This document shows, piece after piece, positions 7,290 through 14,868 of a DNA stretch of 37,361 nt. Every line of letters begins with the position of its first letter. Position 1 is the first letter of the stretch. This stretch comes from Saccharopolyspora elongata. Lineage in GTDB: Bacteria; Actinomycetota; Actinomycetes; Mycobacteriales; Pseudonocardiaceae. Position numbers and translations under genes: made by a program. The stretch is taken from the NCBI RefSeq assembly GCF_004348985.1, contig NZ_SMKW01000089.1, positions 1 through 37,361 on the forward strand, read 5' to 3'. The notes below the pieces were generated by a model. It saw only the letters and a program-made list of their open reading frames with translations, had not been told where the DNA came from and ran no database searches.

Positions 7290-8342
7290 CTTCGCCGGGA
7301 GGACGCAGACCGGGGTCGGGGTCGGCACCGGTTCGCTCAGCGGTGTCAGGTCGCCGTTCTCCGCGATGCCGAACGCCTGCACGTCGTTGCTGCGCTGGCC
7401 CGCCACGAACAGCACCCGGCCGTCCGGCGACAGCGCCATGTGGCGGGGCTCCGCCACTCCCGCCGGCCGGATGTCGACCAGCCGGAACTCGCCGTCGCTG
7501 GAGTCCGCCCGGAACACCGCGATGCTGTCGTGGCCCCGGTTCGAGCCGAGCACGAACCGGCCGTCCGGCGTCACCACGACCTCGGCGGCCAAGTTCGGCT
7601 GCCCGTAGCCCGGCGGCAGCATCGACAGCGTCCGCCCCGGCTCCAGCGCCCCGGTCGCCGGGTCGTAGCCGAACTCGGTGATCGAGGACGCCAGCTCGTT
7701 GAGCACGTAGGCGCGCTCCCCGTCCGGGTGAAACGCCAGGTGTCGCGGACCGGCGCCGGCCCGCACCGGGACCTCGTGCTTGAGCGCCAGGTGGCCGCTT
7801 TCCACGTCGAAGTCGTAGACGTAGACCGAGTCGGTGCCCAGGTCCACGGCGAGCACGTGGCGGCCGACCGGGTCGGGCAGCACCTGGTGCGCATGCGGGC
7901 CCTCCTGGCGCTGCGGGTTCGGCCCGCTGCCGCTGTGCTGCACCACGTGGCACGGCTCGCGCAACACGCCGCCCTCGGCGATCGGGTGCACCACGAGGTT
8001 CCCCGACTCGTAGTTGGCGGTCAGCAGGTACTTGCCGGACGGGTGCACGCTCAGGTGGCAGGGCGCGGCGCCCAGCGTCGGCTGGGAGTTGATCTCGCCG
8101 AGCGTGCCGTCGGCGCGCACCGCGAAGGCGACGACCCGGCCCTCCCGCAGCTCGCTGACCGCGAACAGCGTCGCCCCATCGGGTGCCATCGCGAGGAAGG
8201 ACGGATCGAACGCCTCGGCCACGCTCTCGGTGCACCGCAGCGCCCCGCCGGGATCGGCGATCGCCAGCCGGATCCCGTCGGCCGCCGATTCCGCTCCCGT
8301 GTACGCCCCCAGGTAGACCCGGTACTCCCCGTTGTCCGGCAT
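7287..8342 (-). CDS. Lactonase family beta-propeller protein
   Basis: 351-residue cytoplasmic protein of the Lactonase_PF10282 family (YbhE/Pgl-like seven-bladed propeller), whose characterised member hydrolyses 6-phosphogluconolactone. Visible blade motifs include CHLSVHPSGKYLLTANY, HLAFHPDGERAYVLNEL, DGRFVLGSNRGHDSIAVF and ALSPDGRVLFVAGQ, plus HAHQVLPDP in the middle, as in the family. No signal peptide. ATG start at 8342. Pentose-phosphate genes are not adjacent, so the true substrate may be another lactone. It is convergent with the kinase gene and divergent from rocD. Confidence 0.88.
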   Translation of the reverse strand: MPDNGEYRVYLGAYTGAESAADGIRLAIADPGGALRCTESVAEAFDPSFLAMAPDGATLFAVSELREGRVVAFAVRADGTLGEINSQPTLGAAPCHLSVHPSGKYLLTANYESGNLVVHPIAEGGVLREPCHVVQHSGSGPNPQRQEGPHAHQVLPDPVGRHVLAVDLGTDSVYVYDFDVESGHLALKHEVPVRAGAGPRHLAFHPDGERAYVLNELASSITEFGYDPATGALEPGRTLSMLPPGYGQPNLAAEVVVTPDGRFVLGSNRGHDSIAVFRADSSDGEFRLVDIRPAGVAEPRHMALSPDGRVLFVAGQRSNDVQAFGIAENGDLTPLSEPVPTPTPVCVLPAK

Positions 8343-8514
8343 CAGCGCCTCGCCTTCCCGTCCGCGGAAACCTCACCGCACACATGATGTCAAGAGCCCG
8401 CCCCGCTCCCCCGACGAGACAACGAACCTCCGCATTCCTCCAAGAGCACGCAACAGATCGCTACTCAAAGCAATGGCTTGCGGATGAAATCTGCGTAGGC
8501 GTCGACATAACCTA

Positions 8515-9753
8515 ATGGCCATGACTGTCGTTCCGTCGCACCTCGAAGCGTCGTCGCAAGCCGCGCGGTACCGCGCGCTCGACGAGCAGTACAGCGCGCA
8601 CAACTACCACCCGCTGCCGGTCGTGATCGCCGAGGCGTCCGGCGCCTGGATGACCGATGTGGACGGACGGCAGTACCTGGACTTCCTGGCCGGGTACTCG
8701 GCGTTGAACTTCGGGCACCGCCACCCCGACCTGATCGCCGCCGCCACCGAGCAGCTCGGCCGCGTCACCCTCACCAGCCGCGCGTTCCACCACGACCAGC
8801 TCGGCCCGTTCTGCCGCGAGCTCGCCGAACTCACCGGCACCGACCGGGTGCTGCCGATGAACTCCGGCGCGGAGGCCGTCGAGTCCGCCATCAAGATCGC
8901 CCGGAAGTGGGCGTACCGGGTCAAGGGCGTGCCGGAGAACCGGGCCGAGATCATCGTGGCCGGATCCAACTTCCACGGCCGCACGACCACCATCGTGTCG
9001 TTCTCCACCGACCCGGTCGCACACGACGAATTCGGCCCGTACACCCCGGGATTCATCGTCACGGAGTACGGCGACGCCGCGGCGGTCGAGGCCGCGATCA
9101 CCGAACGCACCGCGGCCATCCTGGTCGAGCCCATCCAGGGCGAGGCGGGCGTGATCGTGCCGCCGGCCGACTACCTGCCCCGGCTGCGCAGGCTCTGCGA
9201 CGACAACGACGTGCTGCTGATCGCCGACGAGATCCAGTCCGGCCTCGCCCGCACCGGCGAGCTGCTGGCCAGCGAGCACGACGGCATCCGCGCCGACCTC
9301 TACACCCTCGGCAAGGCGCTCGGCGGCGGCATCCTGCCGGTGTCCGCGGTGGTCGGCCGCGACGACGTCATCGGCGTCCTGGAACCCGGCCAGCACGGCT
9401 CCACCTTCGGCGGCAACCCGCTGGCCTGCGCGGTCGGCCGGGCCGTGGTGCGCATGCTGAGCACCGGCGAGTTCCAGGAGCGCTCGCGCGAGCTGGGAGC
9501 GCACCTGCACGCACGGCTCGGCGAGCTCGTCGGCCGCGGAGCGGTCGAGGTGCGAGGCCGCGGCCTGTGGGCCGGCGTGGAGCTCGCCGCAGGCGGGCCG
9601 ACGGGCCGCCAGGCCAGCGAGGCGCTGGCCGAGCGCGGCGTGCTGTGCAAGGAAACGCAGGACACGACGCTGCGAATCGCCCCGCCGCTGGTGATCACCC
9701 GCGCCGAACTCGACACCGGCCTCGACGCCATCGAAGCGGTCCTCACCAGCTGA
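8515..9753 (+). CDS. rocD: Ornithine--oxo-acid aminotransferase
   Basis: PLP-dependent class III aminotransferase, 412 residues, converting ornithine and 2-oxoglutarate to glutamate semialdehyde and glutamate in arginine/ornithine catabolism. Features are ALDEQYSAHNYHPLPVV (OAT-type N-terminus), MNSGAEAVESAIKIARKW, VEPIQGEAGVIVPP, IADEIQSGLARTG, and the PLP lysine in YTLGKALGGG (Lys267), followed by GQHGSTFGGNP. The sequence fits OAT better than acetylornithine aminotransferase. Two in-frame ATGs (8515, 8521) are equally possible and neither has a clear Shine-Dalgarno; a leaderless transcript is plausible. It is not flanked by other arginine genes and is convergent with zapE. Confidence 0.92.
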   Translation: MAMTVVPSHLEASSQAARYRALDEQYSAHNYHPLPVVIAEASGAWMTDVDGRQYLDFLAGYSALNFGHRHPDLIAAATEQLGRVTLTSRAFHHDQLGPFCRELAELTGTDRVLPMNSGAEAVESAIKIARKWAYRVKGVPENRAEIIVAGSNFHGRTTTIVSFSTDPVAHDEFGPYTPGFIVTEYGDAAAVEAAITERTAAILVEPIQGEAGVIVPPADYLPRLRRLCDDNDVLLIADEIQSGLARTGELLASEHDGIRADLYTLGKALGGGILPVSAVVGRDDVIGVLEPGQHGSTFGGNPLACAVGRAVVRMLSTGEFQERSRELGAHLHARLGELVGRGAVEVRGRGLWAGVELAAGGPTGRQASEALAERGVLCKETQDTTLRIAPPLVITRAELDTGLDAIEAVLTS

Positions 9754-9771
9754 CGCGAACATCCGGGGGGC

Positions 9772-9806
9772 GGGCCGTTCGTCACGCCAAGCGACGCGAA
9801 CGGTCC
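9772..9806. terminator. Bidirectional terminator between rocD and zapE
   Basis: Stem GGGCCGTTCG (9772-9781) with CGAACGGTCC (9797-9806), one G-T pair, loop of 15 nt, in the 71-bp gap between convergent stop codons. Confidence 0.6.
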
Positions 9807-9824
9807 GTCCGCTCCCCCGCCAGG

Positions 9825-10850
9825 TCAGGACTTGGCGAGGTCCCGGGAGAGCGCGGTGAGGCGGCTGATCGCGCGGAGGTACTTCTTCCGGTAGCCGCCC
9901 TGCAGCATCTCGTCGGTGAACAGCGCCGACAGCGCTTCACCGGAGACCCGCACCGGGATCGCCCGGTCGTAGAGCCGGTCCGCGAGCGCGACCAGCCGCA
10001 GCGCGACGTCCTGGTCCGGCGCCGCGTGCACCCCGCTGAGGTGCACCGCGGTGATCCCGTCGACCAGGCGGCCGTACTTCGAGGCGTGCAGCCCGGCCAG
10101 GTAGTCGCAGAGCTCGTCGAAGTCGTCCAGGGTCGAGCCGTCGGTGGCCTCCGCGAGCCGGGACAGCTCGTCCTCGCTCATCGGCGGCGGCGCGTCCGGC
10201 AGCCCGCGGTGCCGGTAGTCCGGGCCGTCGACCCGCACCACGCCGAAGCGCGCGGACATCGCGTGGATCTCGCGCAGGAAGTCCGCAGCGGCGAACCGGC
10301 CCTCGCCCAGCTTGTCGGGCAGCGTGTTGGAGGTCGCGGCGATGTGCACGCCCGCGTCGGTGAGCTTCGCGATCAGCTGGGTGACCAGCATCGTGTCGCC
10401 CGGGTCGTCCAGTTCGAACTCGTCGATGGCCAGCAGCCGGTGCTTCGAGAGCCGCTCGACGGTCTCGGCGAAGCCGAGCACCCCCACCAGGCTGGTGACC
10501 TCGACGAACGTGCCGTAGGACTTCTGCCCCTCGACGGCGTGCCACAGCGACGCGAGCAGGTGCGTCTTGCCGACGCCGAACCCGCCGTCCAGGTAGAGCC
10601 CCCGCTTGCCGTCGTCGTTCTTCTTCCGGCCGAACACCCCGCGCAGCCAGGACCCGCCACCGGCGGCGGCGTTGATCCGGTCGGCGAACGCCGAGCAGTC
10701 CCGGACCGCCTGCTCCTGGCTCGGCTCGTCCGGGTTCGGGATGTAGGTGTCGAAGCGCACCGCGTCGAACATGGGCGGCGGCGTCATCGCCTGGACCAGC
10801 TCGTCCGGTGTCATCTCGGGACGGCGGTCGACCAGACGGGGAGAACTCAT
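9825..10850 (-). CDS. zapE: Cell division ATPase ZapE (AFG1-like)
   Basis: 341-residue AAA-type ATPase of the AFG1/ZapE family. Walker A GGFGVGKTH is at 89-97, Walker B LLAIDEFEL about 139-147, sensor-1-like IAATSNTLPDKLG follows, and the family C-terminal block FTDEMLQGGYRKKYLRAISRL ends the protein. In E. coli ZapE acts at the division septum on FtsZ; the actinobacterial role is not settled. A cytoplasmic protein with no signal or membrane segment. ATG start at 10850. It is divergent from the reductase-sigma operon with a 93-bp gap. Confidence 0.9.
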   Translation of the reverse strand: MSSPRLVDRRPEMTPDELVQAMTPPPMFDAVRFDTYIPNPDEPSQEQAVRDCSAFADRINAAAGGGSWLRGVFGRKKNDDGKRGLYLDGGFGVGKTHLLASLWHAVEGQKSYGTFVEVTSLVGVLGFAETVERLSKHRLLAIDEFELDDPGDTMLVTQLIAKLTDAGVHIAATSNTLPDKLGEGRFAAADFLREIHAMSARFGVVRVDGPDYRHRGLPDAPPPMSEDELSRLAEATDGSTLDDFDELCDYLAGLHASKYGRLVDGITAVHLSGVHAAPDQDVALRLVALADRLYDRAIPVRVSGEALSALFTDEMLQGGYRKKYLRAISRLTALSRDLAKS

Positions 10851-10943
10851 GCGCAGACCTTATAACCGAACGGGGCATTCCCGGCTGTGCGGGCGCGTGC
10901 TCCTGCTCACCCGCCGGGCCGCAGCGCGTGGTGGGATTGACCC

Positions 10944-11696
10944 GTGGTGGACAAGCTCTGGCCGGTCGACGGCGCGCAGCAGGTGGACGACCAACTCGAG
11001 GGGTTCTACGCCTACCCCGACCGGCTGGAACAGCCCTGGGTGCGGGTGAACTTCGTCTCCAGCCTCGACGGCGCGGTGACCGTCCGGGGCAGCTCGCGCG
11101 GGTTGTCCGCGCCGGTCGACCAGCGGGTCCTCGGGCTGATCCGCGACCTCTCCGACGTCGTGCTGGTGGGCGTCGGCACGGCGCTGACCGAGGGCTACCG
11201 TGGCGTGAAGCGCAACGAGGTCCGCGCCGAGCGCCGGGAACGGCTCGGCCTGTCCGCCGTGCCGCCGATCGCGCTGGTCACCGCGCACGCTTCGCTGCCG
11301 CCGGAGTCGCCGCTGCTCACCGACACCCTGGTGCCGCCGATCGTGCTCACCTGCGACGCCGCCCCGCAGTCGCGGCGCACCGCGCTCGCCGACGCGGGCG
11401 CCGACGTCGTCGTCGCCGGCGACGAACGGGTGGATCTGCACGCGGCGCTGGACGCGCTGAACGCGCGGGGGCTGCGCCGCATCGGATGCGAAGGCGGCCC
11501 GACGCTGTTCGGCAACCTCGTCGACGAGGACCTCGTCGACGAGCTGTGCCTCACCCTGTCCCCGCTGCTGACCAGCGGCGGCGCAGGCAGGATCGCGGCG
11601 GGGGCAGGTGTCGAGGCGCCGCGGCGGATGCACCTGCAGTCCGCCCTGCACGCGGAATCGCTGCTCCTGCTGCGTTACGCGAGAATGCGTTCGTGA
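10944..11696 (+). CDS. Pyrimidine reductase family protein (RibD C-terminal/DHFR-like)
   Basis: 250-residue NADPH-dependent reductase fold related to the C-terminal domain of RibD, without the deaminase domain. Motifs are VNFVSSLDGAVTVRG (substrate side), VVLVGVGTALTEGYRG and IGCEGGPTLFGNLV (nucleotide side). In the family this reaction reduces a ribosyl-amino-pyrimidine in riboflavin synthesis, but stand-alone actinobacterial members are poorly characterised and no rib genes are near. GTG start at 10944. Its TGA overlaps the GTG of the sigma gene by four bases, so it is translationally coupled to the envelope-stress operon and may be its first gene. Confidence 0.85.
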   Translation: MVDKLWPVDGAQQVDDQLEGFYAYPDRLEQPWVRVNFVSSLDGAVTVRGSSRGLSAPVDQRVLGLIRDLSDVVLVGVGTALTEGYRGVKRNEVRAERRERLGLSAVPPIALVTAHASLPPESPLLTDTLVPPIVLTCDAAPQSRRTALADAGADVVVAGDERVDLHAALDALNARGLRRIGCEGGPTLFGNLVDEDLVDELCLTLSPLLTSGGAGRIAAGAGVEAPRRMHLQSALHAESLLLLRYARMRS

Positions 11697-12250
11697 CAGT
11701 TGGGGCGAGCGCGGACGAAGCCCTGGTGGCTGCCGCCCAGCGCGGCGACGCGACGGCGTTCGACGCGTTGGTCCGCCGCCACACCGCCAAGATGTACCGG
11801 GTCGCGTACCGGATCCTCGGGGACTCCGCCGAGGCCGAGGACGCGGTCCAGGAGGCGTGGGTGTCCGCCTGGCGGTCGCTGGACCGCTTCCGCGGCGAAT
11901 CGGCGCCGACCACCTGGCTGTTCCGGGTGGTCACCAACGCGGCCCTGGCCACCCTGCGCCGCCGTAAGCCGACCGTCCCGCTGGGACCGACCGCCGATTT
12001 GATCTCCCACCGCATCGCGGTCGATCCTGAGGGCCACGTCGTCCGCACCGAGGACGCGGCCCGCGTGCACCGCGCGATCGCGACCCTCGAACCCTCCCAG
12101 CGCATCCCGCTGGTGCTCCGCGAGCTGGAGGAGCTGAGCTACGAGGAGATCGCCGAGATGCTCGACGTGCCGGTGGCCGCGCTGCGGTCCCGGCTGCACC
12201 GGGCGCGGGCAGTGCTGCTCGCCAGACTGAAGGAGATGCGCGATGGATGA
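11693..12250 (+). CDS. ECF sigma factor
   Basis: 185-residue sigma-70 family factor made only of regions 2 and 4, typical of ECF sigmas. Region 2 reads RVAYRILGDSAEAEDAVQEA and then TTWLFRVVTNAALATLRRR; region 4 reads LEPSQRIPLVLRELEELSYEEIAEML and VAALRSRLHRARAVLLARL. The start is the GTG at 11693 because the product then begins VTVGASADEALVAAAQRGD; it overlaps the preceding stop (GTGA). The following anti-sigma ATG at 12243 lies inside the last codons of this gene, the usual coupling of a sigma with its inhibitor. Target promoters are unknown. No -35 repeat suggesting autoregulation was recognised upstream. Confidence 0.92.
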   Translation: MTVGASADEALVAAAQRGDATAFDALVRRHTAKMYRVAYRILGDSAEAEDAVQEAWVSAWRSLDRFRGESAPTTWLFRVVTNAALATLRRRKPTVPLGPTADLISHRIAVDPEGHVVRTEDAARVHRAIATLEPSQRIPLVLRELEELSYEEIAEMLDVPVAALRSRLHRARAVLLARLKEMRDG

Positions 12251-12809
12251 CCGCTCCTTCGATCCGGACCGCCGGCTGCCGTGCGGCCGCACCGACGGCG
12301 TGCTGCTGGACTTCCTCGCCGACAGCGCCCCGGCGGAACTCGCCGCGCACATCCAGACCTGCCGGGACTGCCAGGCCAGGCTCGCCGAGCTGGACGCCGA
12401 CTGGGCACCGGTGCGGCGAACCGCGCACCTGCCGATCGAGCCGCCGCACGGGCTGGTGGAGCGCACGCTGATGGCGGTGCGCGGCGTGCGGGGCGGCCGC
12501 GGCGCGGCGCCGGTGGAGCTCGCCCAGGAGGGCGGCAAGCTGAGCGTCTCCCCGCAGGCGGTGGTGCTGCTGACGCGGCGGCTGTGCCTGGAGCTCCTCG
12601 CCGAGCGGCCGGGCGTGCACCTGCGCGGCTGCGTCGGCGACGTCGACGAGGTGCGGGTGGACCTGGCGGTCCGCTACCCGCTGCCCGCCCCGGAGCTGGC
12701 CGACGCGATCCACCGCGAGCTGACCGCCGCGCTGGGCGAAGCACTCGGCGCGGGCGCGCCGCAGGTGTGGGTGCGGGTGGTCGACGTCAAGCCGCCGGGA
12801 GCCGGGTGA
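12243..12809 (+). CDS. Zinc-finger anti-sigma factor fused to an Asp23/Gls24-like domain
   Basis: 188 residues in two parts. Residues about 10-55 hold a zf-HC2/ZAS anti-sigma module: Cys14, then His36-x3-Cys40-x2-Cys43 in AAHIQTCRDCQ. From about 95 to the end the sequence reads as an Asp23/Gls24 domain (LSVSPQAVVLLTRRLCLEL, DEVRVDLAVRYPLPAPELADAI, VWVRVVDVK). No membrane segment is visible, so it should be cytosolic and could be tethered through partner Asp23/AmaP proteins encoded downstream. It overlaps the sigma gene by eight bases. I infer that the zinc finger holds the sigma factor and the Asp23 part senses assembly of the Asp23-AmaP complex. The fusion is directly visible; its function is inference. 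Confidence 0.82.
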   Translation: MDDRSFDPDRRLPCGRTDGVLLDFLADSAPAELAAHIQTCRDCQARLAELDADWAPVRRTAHLPIEPPHGLVERTLMAVRGVRGGRGAAPVELAQEGGKLSVSPQAVVLLTRRLCLELLAERPGVHLRGCVGDVDEVRVDLAVRYPLPAPELADAIHRELTAALGEALGAGAPQVWVRVVDVKPPGAG

Positions 12810-12937
12810 CCGCATCGTCACAATGGGTGGTGCGGCCCACAGCCGCGAAAGATCACGTCGAGCAGATGCATCAGAACACGTACGAGCCCAGCCGAGCCCA
12901 CGCGGCATCGGCGAAACCGGGAAGGAGCAGGATTTCC

Positions 12938-13453
12938 ATGGCCCAGAACAGCGGGAGCCCGCAGAACGCACAGGCCAAGACCGAGCGCAGCGACGAGAGC
13001 CGGCGAATCCCGGAGACCCGGACCGGCAACGCGCCCGCCCGCCTGGCCGACGAGACCTCCCAGGGCAAGACCACCATCGCCGCGTCCGTGGTGCAGAAGA
13101 TCGCCGGCATCGCGGCCCGCGAGATCTCCGGCGTCCACGCGATGGGCGGCGGCGTGTCCCGAGCCTTCGGCGCCCTCCGGGACCGGATCCCGGGCGGCAG
13201 CGGGACCTCCTCCACCTCGGGCGTCCAGGTGGAGGTCGGCGAGAAGCAGGCCGCGGTGGACCTGGACATCGTCGTGGAGTACGGCGCGTCCATCGTGGAC
13301 CTCGCGCGGGCGGTGCGGCGCAACGTGATCACCGCGGTGGAGCGGATGACCGGGCTGGAGGTCATCGAGGTCAACATCGCGGTCAACGACATCCACCTGC
13401 CCGACGAGGACGGCGAGGAAGCCGGCCAGCAGACCACGTCCCGCGTCGAGTAG
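12938..13453 (+). CDS. Asp23/Gls24 family envelope stress protein
   Basis: 171 residues. A polar, disordered-looking N-terminus of about 40 residues precedes the Asp23 signature GKTTIAASVVQKIAG, then REISGVHAMGGG, a Gly/Ser-rich linker and the second half AAVDLDIVVEYGASIVDLARAVRRNV with EVIEVNIAVNDIHLP. In Staphylococcus aureus Asp23 is an abundant protein held at the membrane by AmaP; a comparable partner is encoded at 15402. Start at 12938 because GGAAGGAG lies 10 nt upstream and the frame upstream has no domain content. A gap of 128 bp follows the anti-sigma gene. A long dispersed repeat starts six bases after the stop. Confidence 0.9.
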   Translation: MAQNSGSPQNAQAKTERSDESRRIPETRTGNAPARLADETSQGKTTIAASVVQKIAGIAAREISGVHAMGGGVSRAFGALRDRIPGGSGTSSTSGVQVEVGEKQAAVDLDIVVEYGASIVDLARAVRRNVITAVERMTGLEVIEVNIAVNDIHLPDEDGEEAGQQTTSRVE

Positions 13454-13459
13454 CACCCG

Positions 13460-13664
13460 AGAGGAAAACGGTTCCAGGCTCGCCCTGCGTAGCGGTGCGG
13501 GTAGCGGCCCCCCTGCGGGAGTTACTGCGGCCTCCTCGACTCCGGGATCCCCGGCTTGTGTATGACCAATACGCGGCGCCGGGGCTGTCCTCACGAGAAG
13601 ACTTCTGAGAACCCGCGGCGGTGCCCGTTGCGAAGGTGGGCTAAGCGGCTCCGCCGCTTCAAAG
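13460..13664 (+). repeat. Dispersed 3'-repeat, copy A (long, structured form)
   Basis: Starts six bases after the Asp23 stop, same strand. It contains the family core TAGCGGTGCGGGTAGCGG (13490-13507), hairpin I (CCCCGGC 13549-13555 with GCCGGGG 13578-13584, enclosing GTGTAT-GACCA-ATACGC), a conserved block TGAGAACCCGCGGCGGTGC (13606-13624) and hairpin II (AAGCGGC-TCC-GCCGCTT, 13643-13659). The copy at 21643-21922 has the same order on the other strand, with compensated stem changes. Confidence 0.75.
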
Positions 13665-13713
13665 ACAAAGAAAAAACCAGAAGACCCATCGTTTCGTGGA
13701 GGGCGACTTCGAC

Positions 13714-14013
13714 ATGCCGGAACAGGTTTCCGCCGGTGAGCTGGCCGAACGGGTGCTCGCCCACCCCTCGGTGGTCCGGCTGCACGGTGGGCAGTTCGGC
13801 GAGATCGCGTCGTACCTGCCCGGCCGCAAGGTCGTCGGGGTGCGGTTGCCCGAGTCGGGAGCCGCGGAGGTCGGCGTCGTGCTGCGCCTGGACCGGCCGC
13901 TGCCGGAGATCCTCGGCGAGCTCCGCGGCGCGCTCGCCGAAGCGCTCGGCGACGTCCCGGTGGACATCACCGTGGCCGACGTGATCACCGACGAGCCTCC
14001 GGGAGGCGCATGA
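13714..14013 (+). CDS. Small Asp23-like protein, divergent
   Basis: 99 residues, no membrane segment. No confident family match, but the layout resembles a shortened Asp23 domain: SVVRLHGGQFGEIASYLPG, then GVRLPESGAAEVGVVLRLDRPLPEILGELRGAL and VDITVADV, matching the V-x-V-x-L plus PLxE plus VDxTVxDV rhythm of the neighbours. The ATG at 13714 is chosen over the GTG at 13696 because GGAGGG (13698-13703) then sits 10 nt upstream as ribosome-binding site. Its stop overlaps the next start (ATGA). The position inside the Asp23 operon supports a role in the same complex. Confidence 0.7.
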   Translation: MPEQVSAGELAERVLAHPSVVRLHGGQFGEIASYLPGRKVVGVRLPESGAAEVGVVLRLDRPLPEILGELRGALAEALGDVPVDITVADVITDEPPGGA

Positions 14014-14264
14014 TGGTGCCTGTGCAGCACGAACCGGCCACCACGCGGGCGGCGATCCGCGCTTTCGTCCGGGCCAACCACCCGGACGTCGGCGGTGACC
14101 CGGAGGTCTTCGCCACCGGTCTCGCGGAACTCCGGTGCCACCGGCCGCGCGACCGCTACGACGCACCGATCGTCGTGGTGGACCGGCCGCGCGGGATTCG
14201 CGGGCTGCTGCACCGGATCAGCGCCCGCCGGGCCCGCCGAAACCGGCCACCACGAGTCCGGTGA
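14010..14264 (+). CDS. Tiny J-domain-like protein (HPD motif)
   Basis: 84 residues, basic C-terminus. Residues 15-41 read AIRAFVRANHPDVGGDPEVF and on, which matches the J-domain helix II, HPD loop (24-26) and helix III pattern (HPD-x-GGDPExF). The J-domain helix I is absent and helix IV is replaced by a basic stretch (GIRGLLHRISARRARRNR). J-domains stimulate Hsp70 ATPase through HPD; whether this fragment can is unknown. ATG at 14010 overlaps the previous stop by four bases; a second ATG follows directly at 14013. It sits inside the Asp23 operon, so it may recruit DnaK to that complex (inference). Confidence 0.65.
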   Translation: MMVPVQHEPATTRAAIRAFVRANHPDVGGDPEVFATGLAELRCHRPRDRYDAPIVVVDRPRGIRGLLHRISARRARRNRPPRVR

Positions 14265-14301
14265 CCATCCAAGTCAGTTCCTCAGCAGGAGGGTTGCACC
14301 C

Positions 14302-14481
14302 ATGAACGCGACGCAGACCGGCTTGCTCGCCGGCCTCATCCTCGGCACCGCCGCGGCGGTCGCCGGCTTCACCGGGTTCCTGATCGCGCTGGCGGTCGGC
14401 GCCGTCGGCCTGGTGATCGGCAGGGTCCTGGACGGGGAGCTGGAGATCGGCGACATCCTGGGCCGGGGCCGGGACCGATGA
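14302..14481 (+). CDS. DUF2273-like small membrane protein
   Basis: 59 residues, mostly two adjacent hydrophobic stretches (about 7-26 and 27-42), then a short acidic/basic tail DGELEIGDILGRGRDR. This matches the small DUF2273 proteins encoded next to Asp23 genes in many Gram-positives. ATG at 14302 with AGGAGG 9 nt upstream. Its stop overlaps the next start (ATGA). Probable membrane partner for the Asp23 proteins. Confidence 0.75.
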   Translation: MNATQTGLLAGLILGTAAAVAGFTGFLIALAVGAVGLVIGRVLDGELEIGDILGRGRDR

Positions 14482-14864
14482 CGGCCACCACCGGACCGGC
14501 CGCCGCCGAAGAACCCGGCCGCGGCGACGATCCGGCCGAGCGGGGCCGGTTGCAGATCAGCCGCACGGTGCTGCGCAAGATCGCCGAGCACACCGCCGAC
14601 CAGGACCCCGGCAGCGCCCGGCGGCGCCACCGGCTCGGCGGGGGCCGGCAAGGCGCCGCGGCGCAGGTGTCCGGTCCGGACGATGCACTGCGGATCCGGC
14701 TCGACGTCGCACTGCGCTACCCGTTGCCGGTGCGCGAAACCGTGTCGTCCATGCGGGAGCGGATCGGGTCGGAGCTCCAGCGCCTCACCGAGTTCCGGGT
14801 CCGCACCGTGGACGTGACCGTGTCCGCCCTCGTCCCCGCCGACGTGCCGCCACGAGTGGAGTGA
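14478..14864 (+). CDS. Asp23/Gls24 family protein, second full copy
   Basis: 128 residues. After an acidic N-terminus the Asp23 start RLQISRTVLRKIAEHTADQ appears, then a basic linker, then LRIRLDVALRYPLPVRETVSSMRERI and VRTVDVTVSALVP. The conserved GV turn after the first helix is replaced by a charged Arg-rich segment (PGSARRRHRLGGGRQG), so it is more divergent than the copy at 12938. No membrane segment. Coupled by ATGA to the DUF2273 gene, and followed after 4 bp by the next membrane protein gene. Confidence 0.82.
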   Translation: MTATTGPAAAEEPGRGDDPAERGRLQISRTVLRKIAEHTADQDPGSARRRHRLGGGRQGAAAQVSGPDDALRIRLDVALRYPLPVRETVSSMRERIGSELQRLTEFRVRTVDVTVSALVPADVPPRVE

Positions 14865-14868
14865 AGCC

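Noticed and set aside
8512..9762. Minus-strand open frame fully covering rocD
   Set aside because: A mirror frame of a GC-rich gene; no motif or ribosome-binding site supports it.
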